64,000 nt of DNA from Coptis chinensis (GCA_015680905.1 CM027384.1:75921501-75985500), one strand, 5' to 3'. Counted from the first letter of the stretch, positions 30,529 through 41,787 are shown. Notes: generated by a model from the sequence alone, not told the origin. Numbers and translations are program-made.

Positions 30529-33500
30529 GAATGCGTAATGCAGTTTTTGGCGCAAAAGACCATCATTTACGTCACTCATCAATTGGAGTTCTTGGATGCT
30601 TCAGACCTTGTTCTGGTATGTCATTAGCATTAATTAGATACCATATATTTTTATAACTTGCCTCAATTTTGAGTGGCACACAATGGCGCCAATACTAACA
30701 ATATGTAATAGATGATGTCGTACCAGCATGACTTTAAGAGAAATTGCAGCACCCTTTACACTGACATTAAGTCACACTTTTTTTTTTTTTGCCTATCCCC
30801 CGATCCCAGGTAATAAAAGATGGGAGCATTGTTCAGTCAGGAAAGTATGAAGATCTGATTGCAAACCCCTATGGTGAGCTGGTCAGACAAATGTCTGCCC
30901 ACAGACAATCCCTAAGCCAGGTTACTCCACACGAAGATAACATATCGTTTACCTGTGGAACCAATTCGATCAATCCAACTGATCACACAGAAGAAAAATG
31001 GGCGAATCTGATATTAGATAACAATAAAGAGGAAGTAACAGAAACTGGCAGAGTGAAGTGGCAAGTTTATTCAACCTTTGTGTCTTCAGCATATAAAGGA
31101 TCACTTATACCTGTTATTCTTCTCTGTCAAGTACTTTTCCAATTGCTATAGATAGGAAGCAATTATTGGATTGCTTCGGCGACCAAGGAGGAAAGTGTAC
31201 TAAGCAAAAAAAAGCTCATAGGAGTGTTTGTCCTTTTATCTGGCGGGAGCTCCATATTTGTCTTGGGAAGGGCTGTTTTGCTTGCAACCATTTCCATTGA
31301 GACTGCTCAGACGCTCTTCCTTGGCATGATCAACTCTGTTTTCCGAGCACCTGTTTTATTTTTCGATTCCACACCCTCGAGTCAAATACTTAACAGGGTA
31401 AGTTATTTATTTATTCCTTTTTTCTTCTGTGGAAAAATCCCATTTCTTAGAAACCTGTTTTATGAAAAATAATGTCCCATTTTCTTTTCCAATGTTTTTC
31501 CCAGTCTTCCACAGATCAGAGCACAGTGGATACAGATATTCCCTACAAACTGGTTGGATTGGTGTTTGCTCTTGTTCAACTATTAAGCATCATGCTTCTT
31601 ATGTCTTACATTGCCTGGCAAATATTCCTTATATTCCTTACCATTCTAGCGATATCCATCTGGTATCAGGTAGGAAAACTGACTTCCACTTTTTCTTCTT
31701 TGAATAGACCAAACACTACTTTTATACCACATGCAGGCAAAGAAAACACAGAATGTACCACCTACATTGATATAGGAAAACTCACGGTTGTCTTGTGTAC
31801 TAGTCATGAATAGTATCTGATGCCCCTCTTAAGAGGTTTAAATCTATTGGAACTATCTGGTAGACTAAACTTTCAACATGTCGAAATATTTTGTAGGCTT
31901 ACTACATAACCGCAGCCAGAGAACTAGCCAGGATGGCAGGAACTAGTAAATCTCCAATTGTTCACCACTTCTCAGAGTCGATTGCTGGGGCTGCAACAAT
32001 TCGTTGCTTTAATCAAGAAGCTCCATTCTTTGCAAAGATTCAAAAGTTGATAGATGATTACTCTCACCTGACATTTTACAGCTCTGCAACAATGGAATGG
32101 CTTTCTGTTCGAATCAACTTCCTCTTCAACCTTGTTTTCCTATCTGCGCTTCTTATCTTGGTAACCCTACCAAGGGAAGCTATTGACCCTAGTAAGCTCT
32201 TCTATACTCTCATTTAACATTCTTTACACTTGTTAATTAAGCTAATAGTAACTAATAAAGTCTTACTAATTTACACCCTAGACAGCCTGCAATGATCAAA
32301 ATGGTAATTACAAATTCAAGCAAAGAATACATCACCAGCCTATATATATAGCCCTTTTTTTATCACACAATAAGAAAAGTAAGAAAAGTAAGAATTTTAA
32401 GCGAATGGAGATAAATCTGCTGCCCTGGGGACCGATCTAAGGGTGGATATCACTATCTCAGTGCTGCATAATGGGCCCTTAAGGCGTGGAGCATGTTTAT
32501 GATCTTGTTGTGTGTGTGGAGTTAATTCTGGCGCGTATATATGGTATCTATCTTCTTAAAAAATTAGAGAATAACATGGCAATGAGCTAACATGATTTTG
32601 GAATGTAACTCTAGGCATGGCAGGACTTATAGCCACCTATGGCCTGAGCCTAAATGTTATACAAGGTTGGGTGATATGGAACATCTGCAATGTTGATAAC
32701 AAGATGATCTCAGTAGAGAGGATTCTTCAATTTTCAAGCATTCAAAGTGAAGCTCCACTAACTATTGTAGGATGTACACCAGATCCAGATTGGCTGATGA
32801 GTGGAACAATTGATATTGACAATCTCCATGTCCAATACAGCCCTTCGCTCCGCATGATTCTCAAGGGAATCACTTGCACATTCCCAGGAACAAAAAAGGT
32901 AGGAGTTGTTGGAAGAACAGGAAGTGGTAAATCCACCCTCATCCAAACTCTTTTCAGGGTAGTGGAACCCTCGAATGGAAAAACCCTAATTGACGGAGTA
33001 GATATTGGTAAACTGGGTTTGAAGGATTTGAGGTCTAGATTGAGTATAGTTCCTCAGAACCCAACTTTATTTGAAGGAACCATGAGAACTAATCTTGATC
33101 CTCTAAAACAACATTCTGATACAGAAATATGGGAGGTAACATCATACAATACTTATTTTTTTTTATACAATACTTATCTTTGTGTTTGATATAAAAAACT
33201 TTTCAACTAACGCCATGTAGTGTGAAACCTCAGGTACTTAATAAATGTAATCTTCGGGAGATTGTAAGACAAGATGAGAGGCTTCTTAATGCACCAGGTA
33301 CTTATAATATTAATTAAGAAATTATCATTAAACTATATAGTGCCGCAGCAATGGTTTATGTTATGCACATTTACTGTCCATGTTCTAACAAGTGGAAATT
33401 TCTGCAGTTGCTACTGATGGAGAAAATTGGAGTGTGGGACAAAGGCAGTTGATTTGCTTGGCAAGAGTGTTGCTGAGTGAGAAAATTTTTGGTGTTGGAT

Positions 33501-34285
33501 GAGGCTACGGCTTCGGCTGATACTGCAACAGATAATCAAATACAGAAGGCTATAAGAGAAGCAACCCGTAGCTGCACTGTTATAACTGTGGCCCATCGAA
33601 TACCAACAGTGATTGATAATTACCTTGTGTTGTTGCTTGAAGAAGGTATGGAAAAAAAAATTAAGCGAAAAAACAGAGGAACTTCCATGTTCCTTAAAAA
33701 AAAGGGTTAACTAGTATTACCCCCCTACTAGATGAGCCAATTAGGATTTCCCCCAACTAGATGGAGAAATTAGGGTCTCCCCCAGAGTACACACAAAAAA
33801 AAAATACGGTCAACCTGACTTTTTTTTTGTGTGTATTCAGGGGAAGACCCTAATTTCCCCATCTAGTTGGGGTAAATCCTAATTGGCTCATCTAGTAGGG
33901 GGTAATACTAAAAGATCCTAAAAAAAATAAAATAAAAACGAAAATAAAAGGACTACCTAGAATCTTGATATTCAAAGTGCAGACGGAAATCACAACTCCA
34001 CTAGAGAGGCACAAGACAGTTGAAGAGTACAGCGAACTCGTACTCATGTTAATTAAAATATTACACTTCCAGTAGCTAATTGCACGCACGCAATCAACAG
34101 AGATGCTAGATATATACTTCCTAGAGGCCTCTACTTTCTGTTTTTCTATTTTTTTTTCTGACTCTTTCCTTTTGTGATTTGTATACTTTGCAGGAAAAAT
34201 TGTGGAGTATGGCTCTCCTTATGTATTACTCAAAGATCACTCATCTGCTTTCTCCAAGCTAGTGAGGGAGTTCGTAAAGGCATAA
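30529..34285 (+). pseudogene. ABCC transporter 3' half: linker, TMD2 and NBD2, eight exons
   Basis: Exons with GT-AG borders: 30529-30615 (ECVMQFLAQKTIIYVTHQLE, the NBD1 H-loop), 30810-31397 (linker and TMD2 start), 31505-31669, 31897-32191 (TMD2), 32615-33135 (NBD2 Walker A GRTGSGKST), 33234-33297, 33408-33645 (signature WSVGQRQL, Walker B, AHRIPTV H-loop) and 34194-34285 (C-terminus VREFVKA, stop TAA). Two lesions: CAG to TAG at 31149-31151, and one extra T in a T run at 33486-33490, which shifts the frame just before Walker B (should read KILVLDEAT). Splice sites are otherwise intact. Plant ABCC3-like exporters are full-size; this half cannot work alone. Confidence 0.9.
33704..33918. mobile_element. 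Intact MITE (about 215 bp) in the last ABCC intron
   Basis: Almost fully palindromic: GGGTTAACTAGTATTACCCC, CTACTAGATGAGCCAATTAG, TTAGGGTCTCCCCC, A-rich, then T-rich and the reverse complement back to GGGTAATACTA. It is flanked by A-runs, so the TSD is unclear. It is the same family as the split copy at 22068-27830. Superfamily is not assigned. Confidence 0.85.
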
Positions 34286-34667
34286 TGATGCATCTAAGGG
34301 TTCCAAATCCTTGTTTTAGTTGCATATTAGTTCATATATTATTATGACTATTTCATATTACATTTAGATGTTTAGATGTTGTGTTGATGTTTTTAGCATA
34401 TATTATTTTTGGGATTATATTTAATTCCGAAAATTAAGATTATTAGTTTTTAAATTTGAATTTGAAGGCTAGTTTCTAAATTTATAGTCTCTATAAATTG
34501 AGTTGTAGGCCTTTGGCCATAGTTAGTGACTTAGTGTTGATGAATAATAAAGTTTGAGTGTTAGAGAAAGGTTTTCTCAATTGAATTGAATGTGAGAGTT
34601 CGTGTTTATCGCGAGGAACAATTGGAATTAGGTTCTAAAATCATATCTAGGTCATACATGACCATCA
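34286..34667 (+). repeat. 5' LTR abutting the ABCC stop codon
   Basis: TGATGCATCTAAGGGTTCC...ACCATCA, 382 bp. It begins at the base after the ABCC stop codon TAA (34283-34285). It contains AATAATAAAG near 34543, a possible polyadenylation signal. It matches the 3' LTR, with indels. Confidence 0.85.
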
Positions 34668-34682
34668 AATTGGTATGGGAGC
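34668..34682 (+). promoter_or_regulatory. Primer-binding site, tRNA-iMet type (degraded)
   Basis: AATTGGTATGGGAGC follows the LTR. The usual plant iMet site is TGGTATCAGAGC, so three core positions differ. Confidence 0.6.
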
Positions 34683-35072
34683 AAGGTTTTCAAGTCTTCA
34701 AGCTCTTGAAAATTCTGGTTTGAGTTATTAAAAAAAAAAAAAAAAAATCGCTTTGGGGACGTCCGCTTCAACTGTTTGTTTAATTGAAAGAAAAAGAAGT
34801 GAGATAGAAAGAGAAGAGAGCCAGAGAAAGAAACCAGAAAATCAGCCTGTCTTTCTGTTTGGATAAGTCGTGATTTTTCCTTTTGTTTTCACGTATTCTT
34901 CCTGGGTCTTTTAGTCGATGATACGTCTAAACCCATCATCTGTTTTTAGTCCAGTTCATCCCACGTTTAAAAGCCCACAGACGTCCAGCCCAGTCCAATA
35001 GCATCCAGTCCAGTTTTATATTAACCAATTCCAGCCCATATCCTTCCTATTCATCCGTCTGTCCAAACCATT

Positions 35073-35088
35073 AAAAAAAAAAAAAAAA

Positions 35089-35120
<32 letters not shown>
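35073..35120 (+). repeat. Poly-A plus (AAC)n microsatellite flanking non-LTR copy A
   Basis: About 19 A residues then ten ACA/CAA units just before copy A. About five more AAC units (36855-36870) follow copy A's A-rich tail. The same microsatellite on both sides suggests insertion within it, or a repeat-type target duplication. Confidence 0.85.
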
Positions 35121-36854
35121 TCTAGCTATTGTCCCTTGGGTCGAGTATTTGTATTGTCAACCTGCGATGTTATATTTGGAGGATGGCTACATATGGTCTG
35201 CTACTGGGGGTAGCAAGGCGACCCTTTGGGTCCCCTTCTCTTTGCACTGGTGTTGTATCTCCTGATTCTACGAATCCAGTCCAGTTGTCAGTTATTGCTA
35301 CAGGCTTTGTACCTAGATGATGGGACTTTGATCGGAGATACAGAACAGGTGGCGACAACTTTGGGTATGATTCAGGACGAAAGACCTTCCTACGGGCTGG
35401 TTCTTCAGGCTAAGACTGAGATATTTTGGCCATTACTGGATCCACGTCGCTCCACTCCTAGTCTCTTTCCTTCATATGATCCATCCTTTGTCATGAGCCT
35501 TGCTCGCAAACGTGCTGAAAAGAGTATGACTTTGATGGACTGTTTAGCTGTATTGGAAGATCCACAGTGTGAGTTACCACTCTTACGAGCTTGTGTTGGG
35601 CTCTCTAAGTTGGTCTTCGTGATTCGTACTTGTCCACCATCCTTTTTCAGAATGGCAGCCAAGACTTTTGATCAGCATCTCCGCATTGTTCTCCAAGCTA
35701 TTGTGGTTTCTGATGGTCCTGGATTCGGTGATTTGCAATGGCGTTTATCAACACTCCCATTACGTCTTGGTGGGTTAAGTATTTATTATGCCACTAATGC
35801 CTCTACTTTTGCTTTTGTGGCCTCCCATTGTTAGATTTTTTAGCTTCAAAACCACATTCTTAGGAGTTGTGGTCCCAATGTTGTTGGATGAGATTCTTAA
35901 TGTTGCTAGCAGTGCATGGAGTCTCTGTCTACCCGATTTTGACCTCAATTCTCTGGCTATGAATGCTGCCGTCTCCCTCAAAACCACAAAAAGTTTTGGT
36001 GAAAGCGTTCTACGGCAAGATTGTTGTTGGTTTTGAGAGGGAGTTTGAGTTATCTGTTCGTCAAAAAGCAGTCATTGGATGTTTGCAGTCATAAACACAA
36101 ATGATTTTTTTACTTGCTATTCCGATGGAGGGACTTGGACAGTGTATTTCGCCGGTGGAGTATCGTTCTATTCTCCGGTACCATCTCACGATTCCTTTGT
36201 ACTCTGATAGTGGTCTATGCTCTGTTTGCAAAAAAAATAGATTGGATGCTTTTGGGGACCATGCAGTACATTGTAGACATTTTCCAGGTTTCAAATATCG
36301 ACATGATCATGTTAGAGACATTTTATGTGATGCATTTTAGAGGGCCGGGGTATAAGTAAAGAAGGAGGCTCTTGTCAATTTTCTCACTAATCTGAATGAG
36401 GGTAGATCGACGCTACGGGTTGCAGATGTATTGATCTACAGTTGGTATGAGGGGAAACATGCATATGTTAATGTAACTGGAGCATCTCCGTTGGTGGGAC
36501 TTGGGAATGGAGTCTTTGAGGTGAGAAAAGCAGCTAATAGAGCATCAGCAGGGAAAATTGAGAAACACGAGAAGGCTTGTAGAGCTAACCAGCATTGTTT
36601 CATTCCTTTCAGTTTTGACACTTTTGGTTTCTTGGCACAACAGTTTGTTGAGCTTCTTAAGAGATTACATAAAGTTATGACTGCAACGTAATGACAGTTG
36701 GTTCTAACGAGTTTGTTTTTAGGATGATAGGATTTGCCATTCAGAAAAGACTTATGGTGCAGCTTGTTGCATGTTTGTCCTAATTATTTGTAAAACTCGT
36801 TATCATTTTTAATAAAATTTCCACTTCATAAAAAAAATAAAAATAAAAATAAAA
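35121..36854 (+). pseudogene. Non-LTR retrotransposon copy A, 5'-truncated: RT end and C-terminal nuclease-like region
   Basis: Homology to copy B begins at TAGCTATTG and WVEYLYCQP-type coding (about 35123). It runs through a broken QQGDPLGPLLF block (frame lost at about 35200-35240), the YLDDGTLIGD core (about 35305), the thumb region, the Cys/His motif CSVCKKNRLDAFGDHAVHC (36219-36275) and the nuclease-like part LRVADVLIYSWYEGKHAYVN (about 36410-36470), ending with a 3' A-rich tail (AAAAAAAATAAAAATAAAAA). Several stops and frameshifts make it inactive. It sits in the leader of the LTR element. Confidence 0.85.
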
Positions 36855-37368
36855 TAACAACAACAACAACCCTTCGCTGCTGCCCCCACCTTCTTCTTCC
36901 CCCAAAACTTGCAGCACCACTTGTGCTGCTTACACCCTCGTCACCACCTCCCATCACTGCCCCCATAAACCCCAGATCCAAAAACAACCCGACCACTGTC
37001 TGTACTCACCGCCTATAGCCACCACCTTCTTCTCAACCACCGTCTCTCTCCCTAAACCCAGCCATCATCTCCCCCTCAGTAAACCCGACTGTTATCTCCT
37101 TAAACCACTAACCACCATCCTTCAACCACTGATTCTCATAAAACTCGACCACCAACTTCCTAAAAACAGACCCCCCCGCCAAAACCGAAACCCACCACAT
37201 GAGACCTTTTAAGTTTTAATCACCACACTTGTGTGATTAAAAAAAAATAAAAAAAGTCTGAACTGTCGATTTTTGGATGGGTTTGGATTTATTTTGACGG
37301 GTTCGGAGATTTGTTTGTATTCGGTGTTTTGTGTTTTGTTCGACGGGTTTTGGATGTGTATGTTTGGG
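36855..37368. other. Low-complexity CCACC/ACC-rich leader of the LTR element
   Basis: C-rich, purine-poor sequence (many CCACCA and ACCACC words) continuing the composition of 34960-35072. It is probably the untranslated leader between primer site and gag. No gene. Confidence 0.45.
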
Positions 37369-37375
37369 GAATTGT

Positions 37376-40202
37376 TCAGCTGCCGACGGGATTTGGCTAT
37401 GCGAGGGAAGAAAGGTCTCGCCCTCTCAGTTACTTTTTTAGGGTTATGTGTCCCACCCCCTAAAAAGCGTGTTCATTGTCCTTTTCGGGATCGTCACGGA
37501 TGCACCAATTGGGTGAACAGTAATGGGTTTACTGTTCCCTACGTTTTCACACATTTCGATAAACAACACTTGGATTGCCAGTTGAGTATCGAAAGGGTAC
37601 GAGATGAAATTAAGGATGATCGTGAACTATATTTGTCACTAGAAAACTCCCTAAAGTCCTTAGACAAATGGATTTGTGGCATTTGTCTTTGCATCCATGC
37701 ACTTGGTATACCATGTCGTCATCCAGATGATACCATAGAATCACCTGCTTTGATGGAGAGTAGAGAACCCGCATGTGTTATTGTGGGCATACCACAGCCG
37801 CCCCCTAAGCCCAACACTACAAATCTTACACTCACGACACACAGGGGTGACAGTGATATCCCTAATCCGCTTCGTATTGTTTTGCATCTTGATGAGACGT
37901 TACTTGATAGTGCATTCCGTATACCTTTTCGTACTATGAAAAGTATACCTCGTGCTTACTTCTTGTGGTCGTGATGATCTTCGAGCTAAGTATTTGTTGG
38001 ATGCCATGAGTGGTGCTGTAGCAACTATATCGCCTAATTTTCTAGATGCATTGACCCCTGTGGTGAATCTTTGGGTATAGGGATGATGTCCACAGCCGTT
38101 AGTGGAATTTATTGCGAGTGCTCCGCTTACTCCACTTCTCAAGCCAGATAATAGTATTCGTCCTATAGCTGTGGGGATTGTTTGGCGTCGTCTGGTCTCC
38201 AAGATTGCAATGAAAGGAGCTTCCAAAGATGTGGTACGATACTTACAAGATTTTTAGTATGGGGTTGGTGTTTCTGGTGGAGCAGAAGCGATTTTGCATG
38301 CTGTCAACCGCATAGTGTATGCTAACAGTGACAGTACCTCTCTTTCGATGCTGCTTGTAGATTTTCATAATGCTTTTAGCATGGTTGATCGGACTACCAT
38401 GTTGAGAGAGGTTCCTATCCGTTCCCCAGCTATTGCCCTTTGGGTCGAGTACTTGTATTGTCAACCTGTGAGGTTATATTTGGGGGATGACTACATATGG
38501 TCTGCTACTGTGGTCCAGCAAGGCGACCCTTTAGGTCCCCTTCTATTTGCACTGGTGTTGCATCTCCTGATTCTGTGGATTCAGTCCAGTTGTCAGTTAT
38601 TGCTACAGGCTTGGTATTTAGATGATGAGACTCTGATTGGAGATACAGAACAGGTGGTGACAGCTTTGGGTATGATTTAGGAAGAAGGACCTTCTTACGG
38701 GCTGGTTCTTAATGTGGCTAAAACTGAGATATTTTGGCCATCACTGGATCCACGTCGCTCCACTCCTAGTTTCTTTCCTTCAGATTTGTCCCGTCCTCAG
38801 CAGGGAGTCAGGTTGCTTGGAGGTGCGGTCAATACTAATTCATCCTTTGTCATGGGCCTTGCTCGCAAGCATGTTGAAAAGGTTGTGACTTTGATAGACC
38901 GTTTAGCTATATTGGAAGATCCACAGTGTGAGTTAGCTATCTTACGTGCTTGCGCTGGGTTCTCTAAGTTGGTCTTTGCGATTCGTACTTGTCCACCATC
39001 CCTTTTTAGAGAGGCAGCTAAAACTTTTGATCGGCATCTCTGCAGTGTTCTCCAGGGTATTGTGTTTTCTAATGGTTCTGACTTCAGTGATTTGTAGTGG
39101 TGTTTATCGACACTCCCATTACGTCTTGATGGGTTAGGCATTTATTGTGCCACTGATGTCTCTACTTTTGCTTTTGTGGCCTCCCGTTATCAGACTTCTG
39201 AGCTTCAGAACCACATTCTTAGGAGTTGTGGCCCAGTGCTGTTGGATGAGATTATTGATGTTGTTAGCAGTGCATTGAGTCTTTGTCTACCTGATTTTAA
39301 CCTCAGTTTTATGGCTGTGAATGCTACCGTCCCCCTCAAAACCACAAAAAGTTTTGGCGGAAGCGTTCTATGGTAAGATTGTTGCTAGTCTTAAGAGGGA
39401 GTTTGTGTTATCTTCTCGTCAGAAAGCAGTTATTGGATGCTTGTAGTTAGAACACGCAAAGGATTTTCTACTTGCTATTCCAATGGAGGGACTTGGACAG
39501 TGTATGTCATCGGTGGAGTATCGTTGTATTCTCCGGTACCGTCTCATGATTCCTTTGTACTCTGATGGTGGTTTATGCACTGTTTGCAAAAAGAGTAGAC
39601 TAGAAGCTTTCGGGGACCATGCAACACATTATAAACATTTTCTAGGTTTCATATACCGACATGATCATGTAAGAGATATTTTATGTGATGCATTTTGGAA
39701 GGCTGGGGTACAAGTGAAGAAGGAGGCTCCCGTGAATTTTCTCATTGATCCGAATGAGGGAAGATCGACACTTCGGCCTGCGGATGTATTGATCTACAGT
39801 TGGTTTGAGGGGAGACATGCATGTGTTGATGTAATTGGAGCCTCTCCATTGGTAGGGCTTGGGAATAGAGTCTTTGAGGTGGGAGAAACAGTTAATAGAG
39901 CAGCGGCAAGGAAAATTGAGAAACACGAGAAAGTTTGTAGAGCTAACCAACATTGTTTCATTCTGTTCAGTTTTGACACTTTTGGTTTCTTGGCACAACA
40001 GTCTGTTGAGCTCCTTAAGAGATTGCAGAAAGTTATGGATTGTAACGTAATGACAGCTGGTTCTAACGAGTTTGTCTTTAGGAGGATAAGATTTGTTATT
40101 CAGAAAGGACTTGCAGCACAGCTTGTTGCACGTTTGTCCTAATTATTTGTAAAATTCGTTATCATTATCAATATAATTTCTACTTAAAAAAAAAAAAAAA
40201 GA
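37376..40202 (+). mobile_element. Non-LTR retrotransposon copy B, longest copy, with poly-A tail
   Basis: Bounded by a candidate 7 bp duplication GAATTGT (37369-37375 and 40203-40209). It ends in 15-16 A residues at about 40184-40200 after a short 3' UTR shared with the other copies (TTGTAAAATTCGTTATCATT). It carries the coding region described at 37399-40141. The TSD is short and might be coincidence; the tail and homology are not. Confidence 0.7.
37399..40141 (+). pseudogene. Zinc finger - reverse transcriptase - nuclease-like protein of non-LTR family (copy B)
   Basis: N-terminus (MRGKKGLALSV) has a C2H2-like motif (CPFRDRHGC, then HFDKQH) and a second Cys cluster (CGICLCIHALGIPCRH). RT follows: IRPIAVGIVWRRLVSKIA (about 38159-38215), motif A LLVDFHNAF, motif B QQGDPLGPLLFAL, motif C WYLDDETLIGD, then KTEIFWPS. 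After about 250 residues comes the Cys/His motif CTVCKKSRLEAFGDHATH and RPADVLIYSWFEGRHACVDV, resembling the P-D-x(n)-D-V core of restriction-like endonucleases, then AARKIEKHEK. The ORF ends at 40141. Breaks: frameshift near 37965, stops at 38079-38086, TAG at 38255-38257, TAG near 38678 and others. A single protein of about 900 residues is inferred. Confidence 0.8.
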
Positions 40203-40224
40203 GAATTGTCATGAAGGTTGGCTT

Positions 40225-40505
40225 ATCATAGCTTTCGGTCCATGTGCACTATTGGTGGTCAACTATGTTCTTTTACATTTGATCCAAGTCGCAATGTAAA
40301 TCTGATTTCGTGCATAACAGTTGAGAAATTGAAACTACGAACATCTGGGAATAATAGAATGGTTTCATTCTCAATTGGAAAATTTGTCGATAGTGTCTGG
40401 TGTAAAATAGCTGACAGGGATGAATGCCACTTTTCGTTGGGTACCTCATGGCAGCTAGAGACAGATGCAACTTTTGATGAGCAATGCAATGGCTATAGTC
40501 TTTGA
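40225..40505 (+). pseudogene. Retropepsin-like remnant of the LTR element
   Basis: FRSMCTIGGQLCSFTFDPSR, then NVNLISCITVEKLKLRT and DECHFSLGTSWQLETDATF, follow the layout of chromovirus proteases, where a D-S-G-S-S-N active site precedes 'VS..V..LKL' and the domain ends 'D.CH.LLGRPWQ'. Here the active site reads D-P-S-R-N, so catalysis is lost. It is followed by 500 bp of decayed sequence without clear domains. Confidence 0.65.
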
Positions 40506-41020
40506 ATTGTTTCAAGTGCAACAGATATCATCTTATTTCCTCTCGCCCATGTATGGCGGAAGAACAGTTTGAATTTGTATGTCATGCACGTTAAGGCTAT
40601 CAAGAGTCTATGGAGGAATTTGAGAAACAAGGGTGTCAACATCCTTGTGATCTTGTTGATATATTTGCAATAAAAGATGAAATTGTTCGCACGAAATTCC
40701 AATGCTTTACATCTTTTGATATTGGAGACTTCTTTCCGATCTTTGAAGAACATTGTGCAATTTTGAAGATTTCTTGTTGAGTACTCAATCTTTATATGTT
40801 ATCAACATAAAATTTATGCATGATGAGAGGTATGCCAATTGTCAAAGAGAATATTTTAGTGAGAGATTGAAGTACATTAAGCCAAGATTGTTATCATCTA
40901 AACTTCGGGGCGAATCTATTCTCACGAAGGAAAGCTGTTCCAAAGTAAAGAAACAAAGTTTGAAGAAGTTGCTAATGAAGATTCAAGTTCGAGGATGAAC
41001 TTTTTGAACCAGGGGAGAGT
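40506..41020 (+). other. Decayed end of the LTR-element coding region and polypurine tract
   Basis: Scattered short frames; the final codons read SRMNFLNQGRV just before AGGGGAGAGT (41011-41020), a purine tract adjoining the 3' LTR. No RT, RNase H or integrase is recognisable, so a large internal deletion is inferred. Confidence 0.5.
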
Positions 41021-41415
41021 TGATGCAACTAAGGGTTCCAAATCCTTATTTTAGTTGCATATTAGTTCATATATTATTAGAACTATTTCTAATTACGTTT
41101 AGATGTTGTTTTGATGTTTTTAGCATATGTTATTTTTGGGGTTATATTTAATTCCGAAAATTAGGATTATTAGTTTCTAAATTTGAATTAGAAGGCTAGC
41201 TTCTAAATTCATAGTCTCTATAAATTGAGTTGTAGGCCTTTGGCCATAGTTAGTGTTGATGAATAATAAAGTTTGAGTGTTAGAGAAAAGTTTTCTCAAT
41301 TGAATTCTTGTGAGAGTTCGTGTTCTTCGCGAGAAACAAGGTTGTCAAACCCTAAAATCAACATAGATCTTGGAATTAGGTTCCAAAATCATATCATAAT
41401 CACTGCATGTCATCA
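41021..41415 (+). repeat. 3' LTR of the chromovirus-like element
   Basis: TGATGCAACTAAGGGTTCC...CATGTCATCA, similar to 34286-34667 along its length. Weak similarity to the 5' primer-site region and leader seems to continue past 41415 (GTACTGTAAGGCAAAGG, TTCAAGTTATTGG). The right end may therefore be the start of another element copy and not a clean terminus. Confidence 0.75.
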
Positions 41416-41787
41416 AACTTGTACTGTAAGGCAAAGGAAAAATCATATCTCAACATGTTCAAGTTATTGGAAATTGGAATGTAATTACGAAAATCGAATG
41501 TTTTGTTCTTGGGAAAAATTTGTGCAGCAGAAGTAGCAAATGTAGGAATGACCATAGTGCACTCACAAATGAATTTATCAATAGAGATAGCACTGACAAC
41601 AGGATTGTCGCATTGATCACAGCTGCAGCAGAAAGAAACTAGAGGTTAGATTTGATCAACTTATAGGAAACCTTTAATGTAATCATTTCAACTTGCAGTT
41701 TCAAATGCTAGTCCTTGGCGCTTTTCACAACAATAAGATATTCATTTTTTGTCCTTTCAGTTTTCTCTGTTTTCCTGAAGATGGAAA
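41416..41787. other. No gene recognised
   Basis: AT-rich DNA between the LTR and the first Helitron-like end. Apart from the possible continuation of LTR-element leader at its left, nothing is identifiable. Confidence 0.4.

Larger units (their letters stand above)
34286..41415 (+). mobile_element. Degraded LTR retrotransposon (chromovirus-like Ty3/Gypsy) hosting two non-LTR insertions
   Basis: Related LTRs at 34286-34667 and 41021-41415, an initiator-Met-type primer site after the first, a low-complexity leader, a protease remnant (40225-40505) and a terminal stretch SRMNFLNQG just before a purine tract. This resembles the S-R-T-N-F-x-Q-x-G end of chromovirus polyproteins. No RT or integrase is visible. 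Non-LTR copies A and B occupy most of the interior. I found no matching 5 bp TSD: CATAA precedes the 5' LTR and AACTT follows the 3' LTR, although CATAA occurs at 41398-41402. Confidence 0.75.

Noticed and set aside
37273-37398. Upstream extension of the copy B reading frame (MDGFGFILTGSEICLYS...)
   Set aside because: It crosses the candidate 7 bp TSD and reads leader-type sequence; the start at 37399 is preferred.
41398-41402. CATAA as the TSD partner of the chromovirus-like LTR
   Set aside because: It lies inside the region that still aligns to the 5' LTR, so it cannot be taken as flanking DNA without more copies.
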